Source: Priestia megaterium (GTDB taxonomy: Bacteria; Bacillota; Bacilli; Bacillales; Bacillaceae_H). From it: a DNA stretch of 64,000 nt. The notes beneath the pieces are model-generated. The model was not told where the DNA came from. It did no database searches and saw nothing but the letters and a program-made list of their open reading frames with translations. Every line of letters starts with the position of its first letter. Position 1 is the stretch's first letter. The DNA lies in contig VTEF01000002.1 in the NCBI GenBank assembly GCA_008180335.1, forward strand, positions 309,973 through 373,972, read 5' to 3'. A program made the position numbers and the translations under genes. Positions 9,064 to 18,210 of this stretch are shown in pieces.

Positions 9064-10692
9064 ATGAAGAAAAGACTTAGCGTATTGGTAGCTGTTGTGA
9101 TGAGTTTTGTCATCACGCTAACAAGTTACACATCTGCTCAAGCAGAAGTAAAATCTGATTACAAATTGTATGTGATGGCGCCATTAGGAGAAGTCACAGA
9201 TTGGGATGGATTTGAAAAGCAGTTGGTTCAATTAAAACAAAATGGTGTATACGCATTAACAACAGATGTATGGTGGGGTCTTGTCGAAGGTGAAGGGGAT
9301 AATAAATTCGATTGGTCATACTACAAAAAATATGCAGATGTCGTCGAGAAGTCTGGGTTAAAATGGGTGCCGATTTTATCCACACATCAATGCGGAGGCA
9401 ATGTCGGCGATGATTGCAATTATCCAATTCCAGCATGGTTATGGAAAAAAGATTCAGTCGAGAATATGGCGTTCAGAAGTGAGAGCGGTTTCCTTAATAA
9501 AGAAGCGCTTGCTCCTTGGTGGAAGGGCATTGAGAAGCAATACAACGACTTATACAAATCGTTTGCCAAGAACTTTGCAGATCAAGAAGAGTTAATTGCG
9601 AAAATTTATTTAAGCGGAGGTCCAGCAGGTGAGTTAAGATATCCGTCTTACCAGTTTGCAGATGGCTGGGACTATCCTGAAAGAGGCCAGCTTCAAGCGT
9701 ACACAAAAGGCGCAAAAAATGATTTTAGAAGCGAAATGAAACAGAAGTATAAAAATATTAAAAAGCTGAATATTGCTTGGGGTACAGCCTATAAAAGCTG
9801 GAACGATATCGAACCGCCAAGCAACGGCGATGCGTTCTTTACGAGCGGACAAGCTTATCAAACACAGTACGGAAAAGACTTCATGGGATGGTATCAAGGT
9901 GCTTTAGAGAATCATCTTAAAACCATTTCAAAAGTTGCTCATAAGCAGTTTGATAAGTCATTTGACGTAGCAATCGGCGCAAAAATTTCAGGTGTTCATT
10001 GGAAAATGAATGACCCAGACATGCCGCATGCTGCTGAATACAGTGCTGGATACTATAACTATGCAAAATTACTTGATCAATTCAAAAAATCTGATTTAGC
10101 GCTGACGTTCACTTGTTTGGAAATGGGCGATCAAGATGCACAAACAGCTCCTTTTTACAGTGCGCCAAAAACGCTTGTGACACAGATTGCGAACCTGGCA
10201 AATGAAAGAGGTATCTCCTTAAACGGTGAAAATGCGCTGCCATTGATTCATAATGAATGGGGCTTTAACAACGCTGCTGAGATGGTCTTTAACTATGGAT
10301 TTGACGGTTTTACACTTCTGCGCATGACCTATTTATTTGACACGGAAGGAAATCCGACAAATGAGTTGAACATGATGACAGATAAATTAGGCGTAAAAGC
10401 CATTCCTGTAACATTTACAGTAAAAGGTGTTCCGGTTGACAAAGGTCAAGCAGTATATGTAACAGGGGATCGAGGAGAAATTGGAAAGTGGAATACAGAA
10501 GCCTACAGCTACAAGTTAAAACAACAGGCGGACGGAAGCTGGAGCGGTACGTTTCAGTTAGCTGCGGATCGTTCATATGAATTTAAGTTTTACATGAAAG
10601 ATGAAAAAGGCACGATTACATGGCAAGACGGAGGAAACAATAGCTATAAAACCCCTGTAACGAGTAAAGGAGTATATAGTACATCTTGGTAA
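9064..10692 (+). CDS. Secreted beta-amylase (GH14) with C-terminal starch-binding domain (CBM20)
   Basis: An extracellular exo-enzyme that releases maltose from the non-reducing ends of starch. A Sec signal peptide covers about residues 1-27, ending TSAQA. The GH14 barrel covers about 30-445. Motifs include TTDVWWGLVEGEG, the general acid Glu in GPAGELRYPSY and the general base Glu in SLNGENAL. A CBM20 domain covers about 450-542, with VYVTGDRGEIGKW and FKFYMKDEKGTITW. The length (542) and domain order match the B. cereus-type beta-amylase. The ribosome site is GGAAAGGGG at 9045-9053. Confidence 0.96.
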   Translation: MKKRLSVLVAVVMSFVITLTSYTSAQAEVKSDYKLYVMAPLGEVTDWDGFEKQLVQLKQNGVYALTTDVWWGLVEGEGDNKFDWSYYKKYADVVEKSGLKWVPILSTHQCGGNVGDDCNYPIPAWLWKKDSVENMAFRSESGFLNKEALAPWWKGIEKQYNDLYKSFAKNFADQEELIAKIYLSGGPAGELRYPSYQFADGWDYPERGQLQAYTKGAKNDFRSEMKQKYKNIKKLNIAWGTAYKSWNDIEPPSNGDAFFTSGQAYQTQYGKDFMGWYQGALENHLKTISKVAHKQFDKSFDVAIGAKISGVHWKMNDPDMPHAAEYSAGYYNYAKLLDQFKKSDLALTFTCLEMGDQDAQTAPFYSAPKTLVTQIANLANERGISLNGENALPLIHNEWGFNNAAEMVFNYGFDGFTLLRMTYLFDTEGNPTNELNMMTDKLGVKAIPVTFTVKGVPVDKGQAVYVTGDRGEIGKWNTEAYSYKLKQQADGSWSGTFQLAADRSYEFKFYMKDEKGTITWQDGGNNSYKTPVTSKGVYSTSW

Positions 10693-10696
10693 AAAA

Positions 10697-10739
10697 GAAG
10701 CACCCTTTGTCTCCTAGGAGAATAAAGGGTGCTTTTTTA
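10697..10739 (+). terminator. Terminator of the beta-amylase gene
   Basis: AAGCACCCTTT (10698-10708) pairs with AAAGGGTGCTT (10724-10734), followed by T6. Confidence 0.9.
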
Positions 10740-10748
10740 TGAAGTCAG

Positions 10749-10970
10749 TTATTTCAATTGAGATTCTTTTTGAAGTGAGCTGCTGCTGTCAGAATCAGTC
10801 TTTTCAGAATGATTATTAGCTGTTTCTGCACGTTTAGTGGGTGGTGAAGGAGTGGACATGATAACATAGCCCTCACCGTCGCATATTTTGCATTTTATAA
10901 AAGAAAGAAGCGTTATCCCATACTTCTTTCCGCTCCCTTGACAATGTGGACAAACGTATCGAAGAGGCAT
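10749..10970 (-). CDS. Small DnaJ-type zinc-finger protein
   Basis: A 73-residue protein with two CxxCxGxG motifs, CPHCQGSG and CKICDGEG, spaced 19 residues apart. They are followed by a Ser/Thr/Lys-rich, probably disordered tail. The motif pair is the cysteine-rich unit that binds one zinc ion in DnaJ, here without a J-domain or substrate-binding domain. Mini-proteins of this type occur in Bacilli with unknown or proposed chaperone-adaptor roles. The ribosome site is AAGGAAGG in mRNA sense. No partner gene is adjacent. Confidence 0.7.
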   Translation of the reverse strand: MPLRYVCPHCQGSGKKYGITLLSFIKCKICDGEGYVIMSTPSPPTKRAETANNHSEKTDSDSSSSLQKESQLK

Positions 10971-11224
10971 AATTAGGTACCTTCCTTTTTAAAAATTAGT
11001 TGCATTTTCTTTTACTTTTAATAAAGTGAAATCTCAATAAGTGCAATAAATAGAACCATGTTAGCTATCATTATAAAGTTCTTACAACGGCTTAACAAGG
11101 TACGAAAGTTTAAGAGTTTTTAGCGCAATCGATGCATAGAGTAAGAGAAAAGTAGGGGGAGGATTTTCCTCGTTTTTTGTCGATTTTAGATGGATAGTTC
11201 AATATTTTACACCCTACTGGTCAA

Positions 11225-11238
11225 TGTAATCGGTTTCA
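11225..11238 (+). promoter_or_regulatory. cre box upstream of the sugar ABC importer operon
   Basis: TGTAATCGGTTTCA matches every position of TGWAANCGNTNWCA. It lies 50 bases before the first permease gene, so CcpA repression of the importer is expected. Confidence 0.8.
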
Positions 11239-11287
11239 AGAACCTTTGCATTTTACTAAAATAAAGACAAATAGGAGGTGCGGTTAC

Positions 11288-12262
11288 ATGGAGAGCAACA
11301 GCAAATTGCAAGATAAACAAATTGTTTCAGCAGGTAACCAGAAGCAGGTGCAACAGCAGCCACAGTCATCAGTAAACACAAAAAATCGTAAGAAATTAAA
11401 AAAAGCAGGATTATTCGCCTTATTCGTCGGACCAGTTTTTTTAGCATTTAGTATGATTGTCTTATATCCATTTTTATCTGGAGTCTATTATGCTTTTACA
11501 AACTGGAATGGCGTTACAGGAAGTATTGAATGGGTTGGGTTAGATAACTTTAAATACTTACTTTTTGAAGATAAGCAATTTCACGCTTCCTTTATTCTGA
11601 CCGCCAAGTATACGGTCATAGCAATTTTATTAACAAACGCAGTCGGATTTGGGCTGGCACTTCTTGTCACTCAAATGTTGAAAACGAGAAATATTTTACG
11701 TACAGTCTTTTTCTTACCAAACTTAATCGGAGGATTATTACTTGGTTTCGTTTGGCAGTTCATTTTTGTTCGCGGATTTGCATCCATTGGTCAATTAACA
11801 GGGTGGTCACTGTTTGAGCTTCCTTGGTTAGGAGATGCAAACACAGCATTTTGGGGAATCGTAATCGTAAGTGTGTGGCAAGGTGCCGGTTATATTATGA
11901 TCATTTACGTAGCAGCTTTACAAAATGTACCGCAAGAATTGCTTGAAGCAGCAAAAATCGACGGAGCAAACCGCTGGCAAACGCTTCGCCACATTACGTT
12001 GCCGATGGTAGCGCCAGCTGTCACAATTTGTTTATTCTTAACAATTTCGTCTTCATTCAAAATCTTTGATGTGAACTTATCATTAACAAACGGCGGACCA
12101 TTTAAATCAACAGAAATGTTAGCGCTTAACATTTATACAGAAGCATTTGTAAATAACCGATATGGAATAGGGGAAGCAAAAGCCTTAATCTTCTTCTTAA
12201 TTGTAGCGGGAATTACAACTATTCAAGTAATGTATACGAAGAAGAAGGAGGTTGAATCGTAA
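11288..12262 (+). CDS. ABC sugar importer permease, MalF/LacF type
   Basis: An integral membrane subunit of a CUT1-family oligosaccharide importer. About six transmembrane helices start near residue 40. The EAA loop that docks the ATPase reads ELLEAAKIDGANRWQTLRHI. AGGAGGTG at 11274-11281 fixes the start at ATG 11288, not at the upstream in-frame codon at 11246. The N-terminal 40 residues are Gln/Asn/Ser-rich and cytosolic. The stop codon overlaps the next start (TAATG), so translation is coupled. The operon has no ATPase; a shared MsmX-type ATPase elsewhere is expected from B. subtilis precedent. Confidence 0.92.
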   Translation: MESNSKLQDKQIVSAGNQKQVQQQPQSSVNTKNRKKLKKAGLFALFVGPVFLAFSMIVLYPFLSGVYYAFTNWNGVTGSIEWVGLDNFKYLLFEDKQFHASFILTAKYTVIAILLTNAVGFGLALLVTQMLKTRNILRTVFFLPNLIGGLLLGFVWQFIFVRGFASIGQLTGWSLFELPWLGDANTAFWGIVIVSVWQGAGYIMIIYVAALQNVPQELLEAAKIDGANRWQTLRHITLPMVAPAVTICLFLTISSSFKIFDVNLSLTNGGPFKSTEMLALNIYTEAFVNNRYGIGEAKALIFFLIVAGITTIQVMYTKKKEVES

Positions 12263-13089
12263 TGCGTAATAAATACACAGGCAAAACATTTACAATTGAG
12301 ATCTTAGCGATTCTACTTGGATTAATCTTTCTTGTTCCGTTCTATTATGTTATTGCAAACTCATTAAAACCATTTGCAGAAATTTTAACAAATACATCAG
12401 CGCTGCCTTCTGCTTTCCAGTGGCAGAACTATGTAACAGCTTTTGAGCGAATGGATTATTTACGAGTTTTTAAAAATTCTTTGTTAATTACAGTTGCAAG
12501 TAACGCAGTTATTGTTATCTTTTGTTCGATGGGAGCGTATATGCTTGTTCGTACAAAAACAAAATTTAGCAACTTTATTTTCTTACTGTTTGTAGCGGCA
12601 ATGGTTATCCCATTCCAATCAATCATGATTCCGTTAGTAAAAGCGGCAAGCTCATTTGGATTAATGAACAGCATCTGGGGCTTAGTCATTATGTACTTAG
12701 GATTCGGCTCTGGCTTAGCAATTTTCCTTTATCACGGATTTATTAAAGGGATTCCAGTGGAACTAGAAGAAGCAGCAATTATCGATGGGTGCTCCACATT
12801 CGGTGTGTTTTGGCGAATTGTGTTCCCGTTATTAAAACCAATTACAGTCACAATCGTTATTTTAAACAGCTTATGGATTTGGAATGACTTCTTGTTACCA
12901 TTACTTGTACTGCAAGATCCGTCATTGCGTACAATTCCATTAGCAACCTTCTTCTTCTTCGGTCAATATACGAAGCAGTGGGATTTAGCACTAGCAGCAT
13001 TAATGTTAAGCATCATTCCATTATTAATCTTCTTCTTCTCAATGCAGAAGCACATTATCAAAGGGATTACGAGTGGATCGATCAAATAA
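12262..13089 (+). CDS. ABC sugar importer permease, MalG type
   Basis: The second CUT1 permease, 275 residues, pairs with the preceding gene. Six transmembrane segments are visible. The EAA loop is ELEEAAIIDGCSTFGVFWRI, and the C-terminus IIKGITSGSIK is typical of MalG-like proteins (usually IVKGLTSGAVKG). The start overlaps the upstream stop by one base. The substrate cannot be read from the permease. Position after a beta-amylase suggests malto-oligosaccharides, but neighbouring genes in separate transcription units are weak evidence. Confidence 0.92.
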   Translation: MRNKYTGKTFTIEILAILLGLIFLVPFYYVIANSLKPFAEILTNTSALPSAFQWQNYVTAFERMDYLRVFKNSLLITVASNAVIVIFCSMGAYMLVRTKTKFSNFIFLLFVAAMVIPFQSIMIPLVKAASSFGLMNSIWGLVIMYLGFGSGLAIFLYHGFIKGIPVELEEAAIIDGCSTFGVFWRIVFPLLKPITVTIVILNSLWIWNDFLLPLLVLQDPSLRTIPLATFFFFGQYTKQWDLALAALMLSIIPLLIFFFSMQKHIIKGITSGSIK

Positions 13090-13102
13090 TTGCAGGAAGA
13101 AG

Positions 13103-13135
13103 TGCCCTTTACTGTCCAAGGGGGCAGTAAAGGCA
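13103..13135 (+). repeat. Intercistronic stem-loop between permease and binding-protein genes
   Basis: TGCCCTTTACTG (13103-13114) pairs with CAGTAAAGGCA (13125-13135) around a short loop, with one bulged C. No T-run follows, so it is more likely an mRNA-stabilising or processing element that raises binding-protein output over permease output. Confidence 0.6.
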
Positions 13136-13183
13136 TTCAATATATTCAAAATCATAGGTTCTAACAACCAGGAGGGAAAGAAA

Positions 13184-14488
13184 ATGGCATTAAAAATTAA
13201 TAAATTTCCATTAGCAGCAGGTATATTATCAGCTTCACTTCTTTTCACAGCAGCATGTTCAAATGACAGCGCATCTGGAGACAAAGCAAGCAGCGGCGGT
13301 GATAAAGGTGATCAAGTTATCGTTGATATTTTTCAAGGGAAAGTTGAAATCGCAGATCAATTGAAAGCGTTAACAGATCAGTATACAAAAGAGCATCCAA
13401 ACGTAACATTTAATATTGAAACAGTAGGCGGCGGTGCAGATGGCGCTGCAGCATTAAAAGCAAAATTTGCTTCAGGAAATGAGCCTGATATTTTCGGAAA
13501 CGGCGGTTACCAAGAAGCGCAAACGTGGAAAGACAAGTTAGAAGATTTATCAGATCAGCCTTGGGTAAAAGATGCATATGAAAATACATTAACACCAATG
13601 ACAATTGACGGAAAAGTTTACGGACAGCCAATCAACCTTGAAGGATACGGCTTTGCGTATAACAAAGAATTATTCAAAAAAGCAGGCATTAAAGAAGTGC
13701 CTCAAACATTCAGTGAGTTAGAAGAGGCAGCGAAAAAGCTAAAAGCAGCAGGGATTACACCATTTTCAATCGGATACGGTGAATGGTGGGTGCTAGGAAA
13801 CCATGGCTTAAACATTCCGTTTTCTGCACAGGAAGATCCAGATGCATTCATTAAAGGGTTAAACGAAGGTAAAGCTAAAATCTCTGGAAACGAAAAGTTC
13901 AAAGAGTATATTAAATTATTAGATTTAACAATCAAATACGGCAACAAAAATTCATTAACAACTGACTACAACACGCAAGTGACAAACTTTGCAACAGGTG
14001 AAGCAGCAATTATTCAGCAAGGTAACTGGATTCAGCCGATGCTTGATAAAATCAATCCGGACTTAGAAGTCGGCATTATGCCAATGCCTCTTGGTGAAGG
14101 CGGACCTGAAAAAGGCAAAATTTCTGTTGATGTGCCAGGAAGCTGGGTTGTGTATAACGGCGCACCTGAAGCAGATAAAAAAGCAGCAAAAGATTTCTTA
14201 AACTGGATAGTTACATCTGAAGAAGGTAAACGTGCTTTAGTTGAAGACTTTAAATATGTACCAGCATTCAAAACAATTGAAGCAGATGCAAAAGATATCG
14301 GTCCATTAGGTGCAGAAATTCTGAAGTACTCTGAAAAAGGCAACACGATTCCTTGGCAGTTTATGAAATTCCCAGATGGCGTAAGAGAAGAGTTTGGCGC
14401 ATCTCTACAAGAATATGTAGGTGGTCAACTGACAGAAGAAGAACTGTACAAAGAATTTGAGAACAGCTGGGCTAAGCTAAAAAAATAA
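13184..14488 (+). CDS. Extracellular solute-binding lipoprotein of the sugar ABC importer
   Basis: The substrate-binding component, 434 residues, anchored to the outer face of the membrane. The signal peptide ends in the lipobox FTAAC with the lipidated Cys near residue 25, followed by a Ser/Gly/Asp linker. Family-1 binding-protein features follow: the inter-domain segment IDGKVYGQPINLEGYGFAYN, EAAIIQQGNWIQPML and the C-terminal LQEYVGGQLTEEELYKEFENSW. AGGAGG at 13170-13175 fixes ATG 13184; the open frame further upstream is not expected to be translated. The order permease-permease-binding protein is less usual than the reverse. Confidence 0.92.
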   Translation: MALKINKFPLAAGILSASLLFTAACSNDSASGDKASSGGDKGDQVIVDIFQGKVEIADQLKALTDQYTKEHPNVTFNIETVGGGADGAAALKAKFASGNEPDIFGNGGYQEAQTWKDKLEDLSDQPWVKDAYENTLTPMTIDGKVYGQPINLEGYGFAYNKELFKKAGIKEVPQTFSELEEAAKKLKAAGITPFSIGYGEWWVLGNHGLNIPFSAQEDPDAFIKGLNEGKAKISGNEKFKEYIKLLDLTIKYGNKNSLTTDYNTQVTNFATGEAAIIQQGNWIQPMLDKINPDLEVGIMPMPLGEGGPEKGKISVDVPGSWVVYNGAPEADKKAAKDFLNWIVTSEEGKRALVEDFKYVPAFKTIEADAKDIGPLGAEILKYSEKGNTIPWQFMKFPDGVREEFGASLQEYVGGQLTEEELYKEFENSWAKLKK

Positions 14489-14502
14489 TCATCATTTCAT
14501 CA

Positions 14503-14535
14503 AGAGCTCTTCCTGAAAAGGAGGAGCTTTTTTAG
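14503..14535 (+). terminator. Terminator of the sugar ABC operon
   Basis: AGCTCTTCC (14505-14513) pairs with GGAGGAGCT (14520-14528), with one G-U pair, followed by T6. Confidence 0.85.
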
Positions 14536-14536
14536 A

Positions 14537-14797
14537 TTAAAATTGTATGAAAAAGAAAGTGGGATTAATGTAGTTACGTTTCAACTTAGCTGTATGTGGT
14601 TATTTCATTGGTGAAGGGTTAAGCGGGCATCTAACTCTAATGAAAGAATCGAATGTGCAAGTAACGAAGAAAAAGCAGAAGGTTCAGTATTGAAATATCC
14701 AGATATACGAAAGCTACAGTTAAAGGGATTAATAGCGAAATAAGCGGTTTTCTTCTAGAGAGACAGTTTCATGATCATCACTAAAAATACATATCGC
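14537..14797. other. Gene-poor gap before csoR, with a motif shared with the glaH leader
   Basis: No convincing gene is seen. A short open stretch ends with a stop near 14742 but has no start signal and may be decayed. TTCTAGA (14754-14760) followed by TTTCATGATCA (14767-14777) also occurs, with slightly different spacing, in the glaH leader (20004-20010 and 20021-20031). Confidence 0.4.
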
Positions 14798-14827
14798 TTT
14801 ACATAGGGTGGGGGGGTACTTTATAAT
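14798..14827 (+). promoter_or_regulatory. csoR promoter with G-rich CsoR-type operator in the spacer
   Basis: TTTACA (14798-14803) and TATAAT (14822-14827) are 18 bases apart. The spacer holds TAGGGTGGGGGGGTAC (14804-14819), which resembles the G-tract half of CsoR operators. Binding there would block RNA polymerase, giving copper-relieved autorepression. Confidence 0.65.
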
Positions 14828-14850
14828 GAGTTATGAAAGGAGGAAGGATG

Positions 14851-15183
14851 ATGGACGAATTGAATAAAACAGCTGAAACAGAAAGTAGTTGCCATGCAAC
14901 TAGTGAACGCAGAAGTCATCACTCTCCGGAAGTGAAAAAAAATTTAACAAGCAGGTTAAACCGTATCGAAGGACAAATCCGCGGTATCAAAGGGATGATT
15001 GATAAAGATACGTATTGCGATGATGTCATTACCCAAATTTCGGCGGTCCAGTCTGCGTTAAATAGTGTAAGCAAAATTTTGCTTGAAGGTCATCTGAAGC
15101 ATTGCGTGGTTGAACGTGTGCAAGAAGGCGACGAAGAAGTAGTCGATGAATTATTAACAACGATTAAACGGTTGATGAAATAA
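14851..15183 (+). CDS. csoR: Copper-sensing transcriptional repressor CsoR
   Basis: An all-helical CsoR/RcnR-family repressor that leaves DNA when it binds Cu(I). The family core LNRIEGQIRGIKGMIDKDTYC is present. The Cu(I) ligands are the Cys in DTYCDDV and the His and Cys in HLKHCVVE. AGGAGG at 14838-14843 best serves ATG 14851; ATG 14848 is also possible, and the ATG at 14833 overlaps the ribosome site. A His/Ser-rich N-terminal extension of about 25 residues precedes the conserved core. It heads the copper locus with copZ and copA. Confidence 0.95.
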   Translation: MDELNKTAETESSCHATSERRSHHSPEVKKNLTSRLNRIEGQIRGIKGMIDKDTYCDDVITQISAVQSALNSVSKILLEGHLKHCVVERVQEGDEEVVDELLTTIKRLMK

Positions 15184-15251
15184 AGGGAAACTTTCATCAG
15201 CGGGAGCTTTGTGTTAGGTGAAGATTGAACATAAAAAAGGAGATGGTAAGA

Positions 15252-15458
15252 ATGGAAAAAGTAACATTATCAGTAACGGGCATGTCTTGCGGCCATTGTG
15301 TGAAAGCAGTAGAAGGAAGTGTTGGAGAGCTGAATGGTGTACAAAACGTGAACGTAAATTTAGAAGAAGCAACTGTAACGGTTGAGTTTGACCAAAGCAA
15401 AGTCAGCTTAGACTTAATTAAAGAAACGATCGATAATCAAGGTTACGATGTAGCCTGA
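15252..15458 (+). CDS. copZ: Copper chaperone CopZ
   Basis: A 68-residue heavy-metal-associated domain protein that carries Cu(I) in the cytosol to CopA and CsoR. The metal-binding loop is VTGMSCGHCVKAVEG (MxCxxC near residue 10), and the C-terminal IDNQGYDVA is typical. AAAAGGAGATGG (15236-15247) selects ATG 15252. It follows csoR by 68 bases and precedes copA by 78. Confidence 0.95.
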   Translation: MEKVTLSVTGMSCGHCVKAVEGSVGELNGVQNVNVNLEEATVTVEFDQSKVSLDLIKETIDNQGYDVA

Positions 15459-15464
15459 AAACTT

Positions 15465-15492
15465 GCGTGCGGAATATTCGCACGTTTCTTTG
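15465..15492 (+). terminator. Hairpin after copZ
   Basis: CGTGCG (15466-15471) pairs with CGCACG (15479-15484), followed by a mixed T-rich tract. It probably gives partial termination before the separately controlled copA. Confidence 0.6.
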
Positions 15493-15502
15493 TAAAAATA
15501 AT

Positions 15503-15519
15503 ATACCTATATAGGGTAT
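15503..15519 (+). promoter_or_regulatory. CsoR operator upstream of copA
   Basis: ATACCTATATAGGGTAT is a near-perfect inverted repeat and closely resembles the characterised copZA operator of B. subtilis. It lies 17 bases before the copA start codon, just upstream of the ribosome site, so CsoR should repress copA directly. Confidence 0.85.
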
Positions 15520-15536
15520 GTTAAGGAGGTTATATA

Positions 15537-17954
15537 ATGAGTGAACAACTAAAAGAAACAACGTTACAAATTCGCGGAATGACATGTGCTGCTTGTGCGA
15601 ATCGGATTGAAAAAGGATTAAAGAAAATCGAAGGTGTGCAAAATGCGACAGTTAATCTTGCGTTAGAAAAATCAACTGTTGTCTATGATCCAGGTGCGGC
15701 AACGGTTCAAGATTTCGAGTCGAAAATTCAAAAGCTTGGGTATGAAGTGATAAATGAAAAAGAGGAATTTTCGATTACGGGAATGACATGTGCCGCTTGT
15801 TCAAACCGAATTGAGAAAGGGTTAACCAAATTAGATGGCGTTGTAACAGCAAGTGTGAATCTGGCGCTAGAAACAGCAACAGTGGAATATAATCCTTCTC
15901 AAATCAATGCAACGGATGTTATTAGGAAAGTAGAAAAGCTTGGATATAAAGCAGCTGTAAAATCAGACGAACAAGAAGAGACCATTGATTATCGTGCAAA
16001 AGAAATCGAAAAACAAAAAGGAAAGTTTTGGTTTTCGTTCATTTTAAGCATTCCGCTGTTATGGGCAATGGTGAGCCATTTTACGTTCACTGCATTTATT
16101 CCAGTACCAGATATGCTGATGAATCCATGGGTTCAGCTGCTGCTGGCAACACCGGTTCAATTTATTGTCGGTAAGCAATTTTATGTCGGGGCATACAAAG
16201 CGCTTCGCAATAAGAGTGCAAACATGGATGTACTTGTTGCATTAGGAACAAGTGCAGCTTATTTTTATAGTTTATATCTTTCCATTATGTCAATTGGCTC
16301 AAATGGTCACATGGTTGAACTTTATTACGAAACAAGTGCGGTTTTAATTACGCTCATTATTTTAGGGAAGTTATTTGAGGCAACTGCAAAAGGACGTTCA
16401 TCAGAAGCGATTAAAACCTTGATGGGCTTACAAGCAAAAACAGCCATTGTTGAGAGAAACGGCAAGGAAATCGAAGTTCCCATTCAAGACGTGCAGACAG
16501 GGGATATTCTCTATGTAAAACCTGGTGAGAAAGTGCCGGTGGATGGTGAAATTATCGAAGGGCAATCAGCATTAGATGAGTCGATGCTAACGGGGGAAAG
16601 CGTGCCTGTCGACAAAACAGCCGGTGATACAGTGATTGGAGCAACAATCAATAAAAATGGATTTTTAAAAATAAAAGCGACAAAAGTGGGAAGAGAAACA
16701 GCGTTAGCTCAAATTATAAAAGTAGTCGAGGAAGCGCAAGGCTCCAAAGCACCCATTCAACGATTAGCCGATCAAATATCAGGCATCTTTGTGCCGATTG
16801 TTGTCGGGATTGCGTTTATGACATTTTTCGTTTGGTACATCTGGGTAGAGCCAGGCAACTTCGCTTCTGCTTTGGAAAAACTGATCGCTGTGTTAGTGAT
16901 TGCTTGTCCTTGTGCACTAGGATTAGCAACTCCAACTTCAATTATGGCAGGATCAGGACGTGCAGCTGAGTTTGGGATTTTATTTAAAGGCGGCGAACAC
17001 CTCGAAACAACGCATAAAATTGATACAGTGATTTTAGACAAAACAGGGACTGTTACAAAAGGCACGCCGTCATTAACGGATGTACTTGTCGCAGAGCAAT
17101 TTAAGGAAGAAGAATTTTTACAACTAGTTGGTTCTGCTGAGCGGCAATCAGAGCATCCCCTTGCTCAAGCAATTGTAGATGGCATAAAAGCAAAGAGAGT
17201 GACACTTGTCAGTCCTGATAAGTTTGAAGCAATTCCGGGGTTTGGAATTTCAGCGGTTGTGAACGGGAAAGCGGTCGTTGCCGGTACACGCAAATTAATG
17301 AATGATCATCACATTGCGATTACACATGTGTTAGATGAGATGATGGAGCTGGAACGTGCAGGAAAAACGGCAATGCTTGTTGCAGTAGATGGTGAATATG
17401 CAGGGTTAATTGCGGTTGCGGATACAGTGAAAGACACGTCAAAAGAAGCAGTTGCACGTTTAAAAGCAATGGGTTTAGATGTTATCATGATCACAGGCGA
17501 TAACAAACAAACAGCTGAAGCGATTGCAAGTCAAGTAGGCATTGAGCATGTGATTGCCGAAGTATTACCTGAAGGGAAAGCTGAAGAAATAAAGAAGCTT
17601 AAAGCAAAAGGCAAGAAAGTAGCAATGGTTGGCGATGGCATTAATGATGCTCCGGCACTTGCTTTAGCAGACATTGGAATGGCAATTGGAACAGGAACGG
17701 ACGTAGCGATGGAAGCCGCTGATATTACGCTAATGCGCGGAGATTTAAACAGTATTGCTGATGCGATTTTTATGAGTAAAATCACAATCCGCAATATTAA
17801 ACAAAATTTATTCTGGGCATTTGGCTACAACACATTAGGAATTCCAATCGCAGCAGTTGGTCTATTAGCTCCTTGGGTAGCTGGAGCAGCGATGGCATTC
17901 AGTTCTGTATCGGTTGTTTTAAATGCGCTTCGCCTGCAAAAAGTGAAATTGTAA
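15537..17954 (+). CDS. copA: Cu(I)-exporting P1B-type ATPase CopA
   Basis: Pumps Cu(I) out of the cytosol using ATP. Two N-terminal metal-binding domains carry [15 protein letters not shown] (about residue 14) and [15 protein letters not shown] (about 82). Membrane segments follow, with the transport motif [12 protein letters not shown]. The phosphorylation site is [11 protein letters not shown], the actuator TGES, the nucleotide-binding SEHPLA and the hinge [10 protein letters not shown]. The length of 805 residues is as in B. subtilis CopA. TAAGGAGG at 15522-15529 precedes the ATG. Confidence 0.97.
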   Translation: MSEQLKETTLQIRGMTCAACANRIEKGLKKIEGVQNATVNLALEKSTVVYDPGAATVQDFESKIQKLGYEVINEKEEFSITGMTCAACSNRIEKGLTKLDGVVTASVNLALETATVEYNPSQINATDVIRKVEKLGYKAAVKSDEQEETIDYRAKEIEKQKGKFWFSFILSIPLLWAMVSHFTFTAFIPVPDMLMNPWVQLLLATPVQFIVGKQFYVGAYKALRNKSANMDVLVALGTSAAYFYSLYLSIMSIGSNGHMVELYYETSAVLITLIILGKLFEATAKGRSSEAIKTLMGLQAKTAIVERNGKEIEVPIQDVQTGDILYVKPGEKVPVDGEIIEGQSALDESMLTGESVPVDKTAGDTVIGATINKNGFLKIKATKVGRETALAQIIKVVEEAQGSKAPIQRLADQISGIFVPIVVGIAFMTFFVWYIWVEPGNFASALEKLIAVLVIACPCALGLATPTSIMAGSGRAAEFGILFKGGEHLETTHKIDTVILDKTGTVTKGTPSLTDVLVAEQFKEEEFLQLVGSAERQSEHPLAQAIVDGIKAKRVTLVSPDKFEAIPGFGISAVVNGKAVVAGTRKLMNDHHIAITHVLDEMMELERAGKTAMLVAVDGEYAGLIAVADTVKDTSKEAVARLKAMGLDVIMITGDNKQTAEAIASQVGIEHVIAEVLPEGKAEEIKKLKAKGKKVAMVGDGINDAPALALADIGMAIGTGTDVAMEAADITLMRGDLNSIADAIFMSKITIRNIKQNLFWAFGYNTLGIPIAAVGLLAPWVAGAAMAFSSVSVVLNALRLQKVKL

Positions 17955-17967
17955 AGGAGTGTAGAAG

Positions 17968-18135
17968 ATGAAAAAGTGGATTATTTCAGCAATTATCTAT
18001 CTTCTCATTGTGATTGCAGCCTACACGATTTGGGAGAATGTCAATGAAGAGCCGGTTGAAAATCATGACAGTCACCAAGAAACTTCACACGTAACAACAA
18101 TGCTCTCACTAAAAGAAAGTTTCTTTTTATACTAA
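17968..18135 (+). CDS. Short membrane-anchored peptide, possibly the truncated N-terminus of a FixH/YtkA-like copper-locus protein
   Basis: A 55-residue frame 13 bases after copA, with AAAGGAG at 17953-17959. The N-terminus MKKWIISAIIYLLIVIAAY is one transmembrane segment, followed by about 30 outside residues including ENHDSHQETSH. In related bacilli, a longer membrane-anchored FixH/YtkA-like protein starting in a very similar way often follows copA (from memory). Here the frame stops early in KESFFLY and no remaining domain follows, so this is either a genuine small protein or a broken gene. Confidence 0.55.
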   Translation: MKKWIISAIIYLLIVIAAYTIWENVNEEPVENHDSHQETSHVTTMLSLKESFFLY

Positions 18136-18210
18136 CTTTCATATTAAGACTGTTTGCCATTGATGATTCGAGATAACAAAACAATAGGTTTATGAGGAGG
18201 CTATATACAA

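Noticed and set aside
16772-17794. Minus-strand frames over copA
   Set aside because: Antisense shadows of the CopA transport and phosphorylation motifs, with no ribosome sites.
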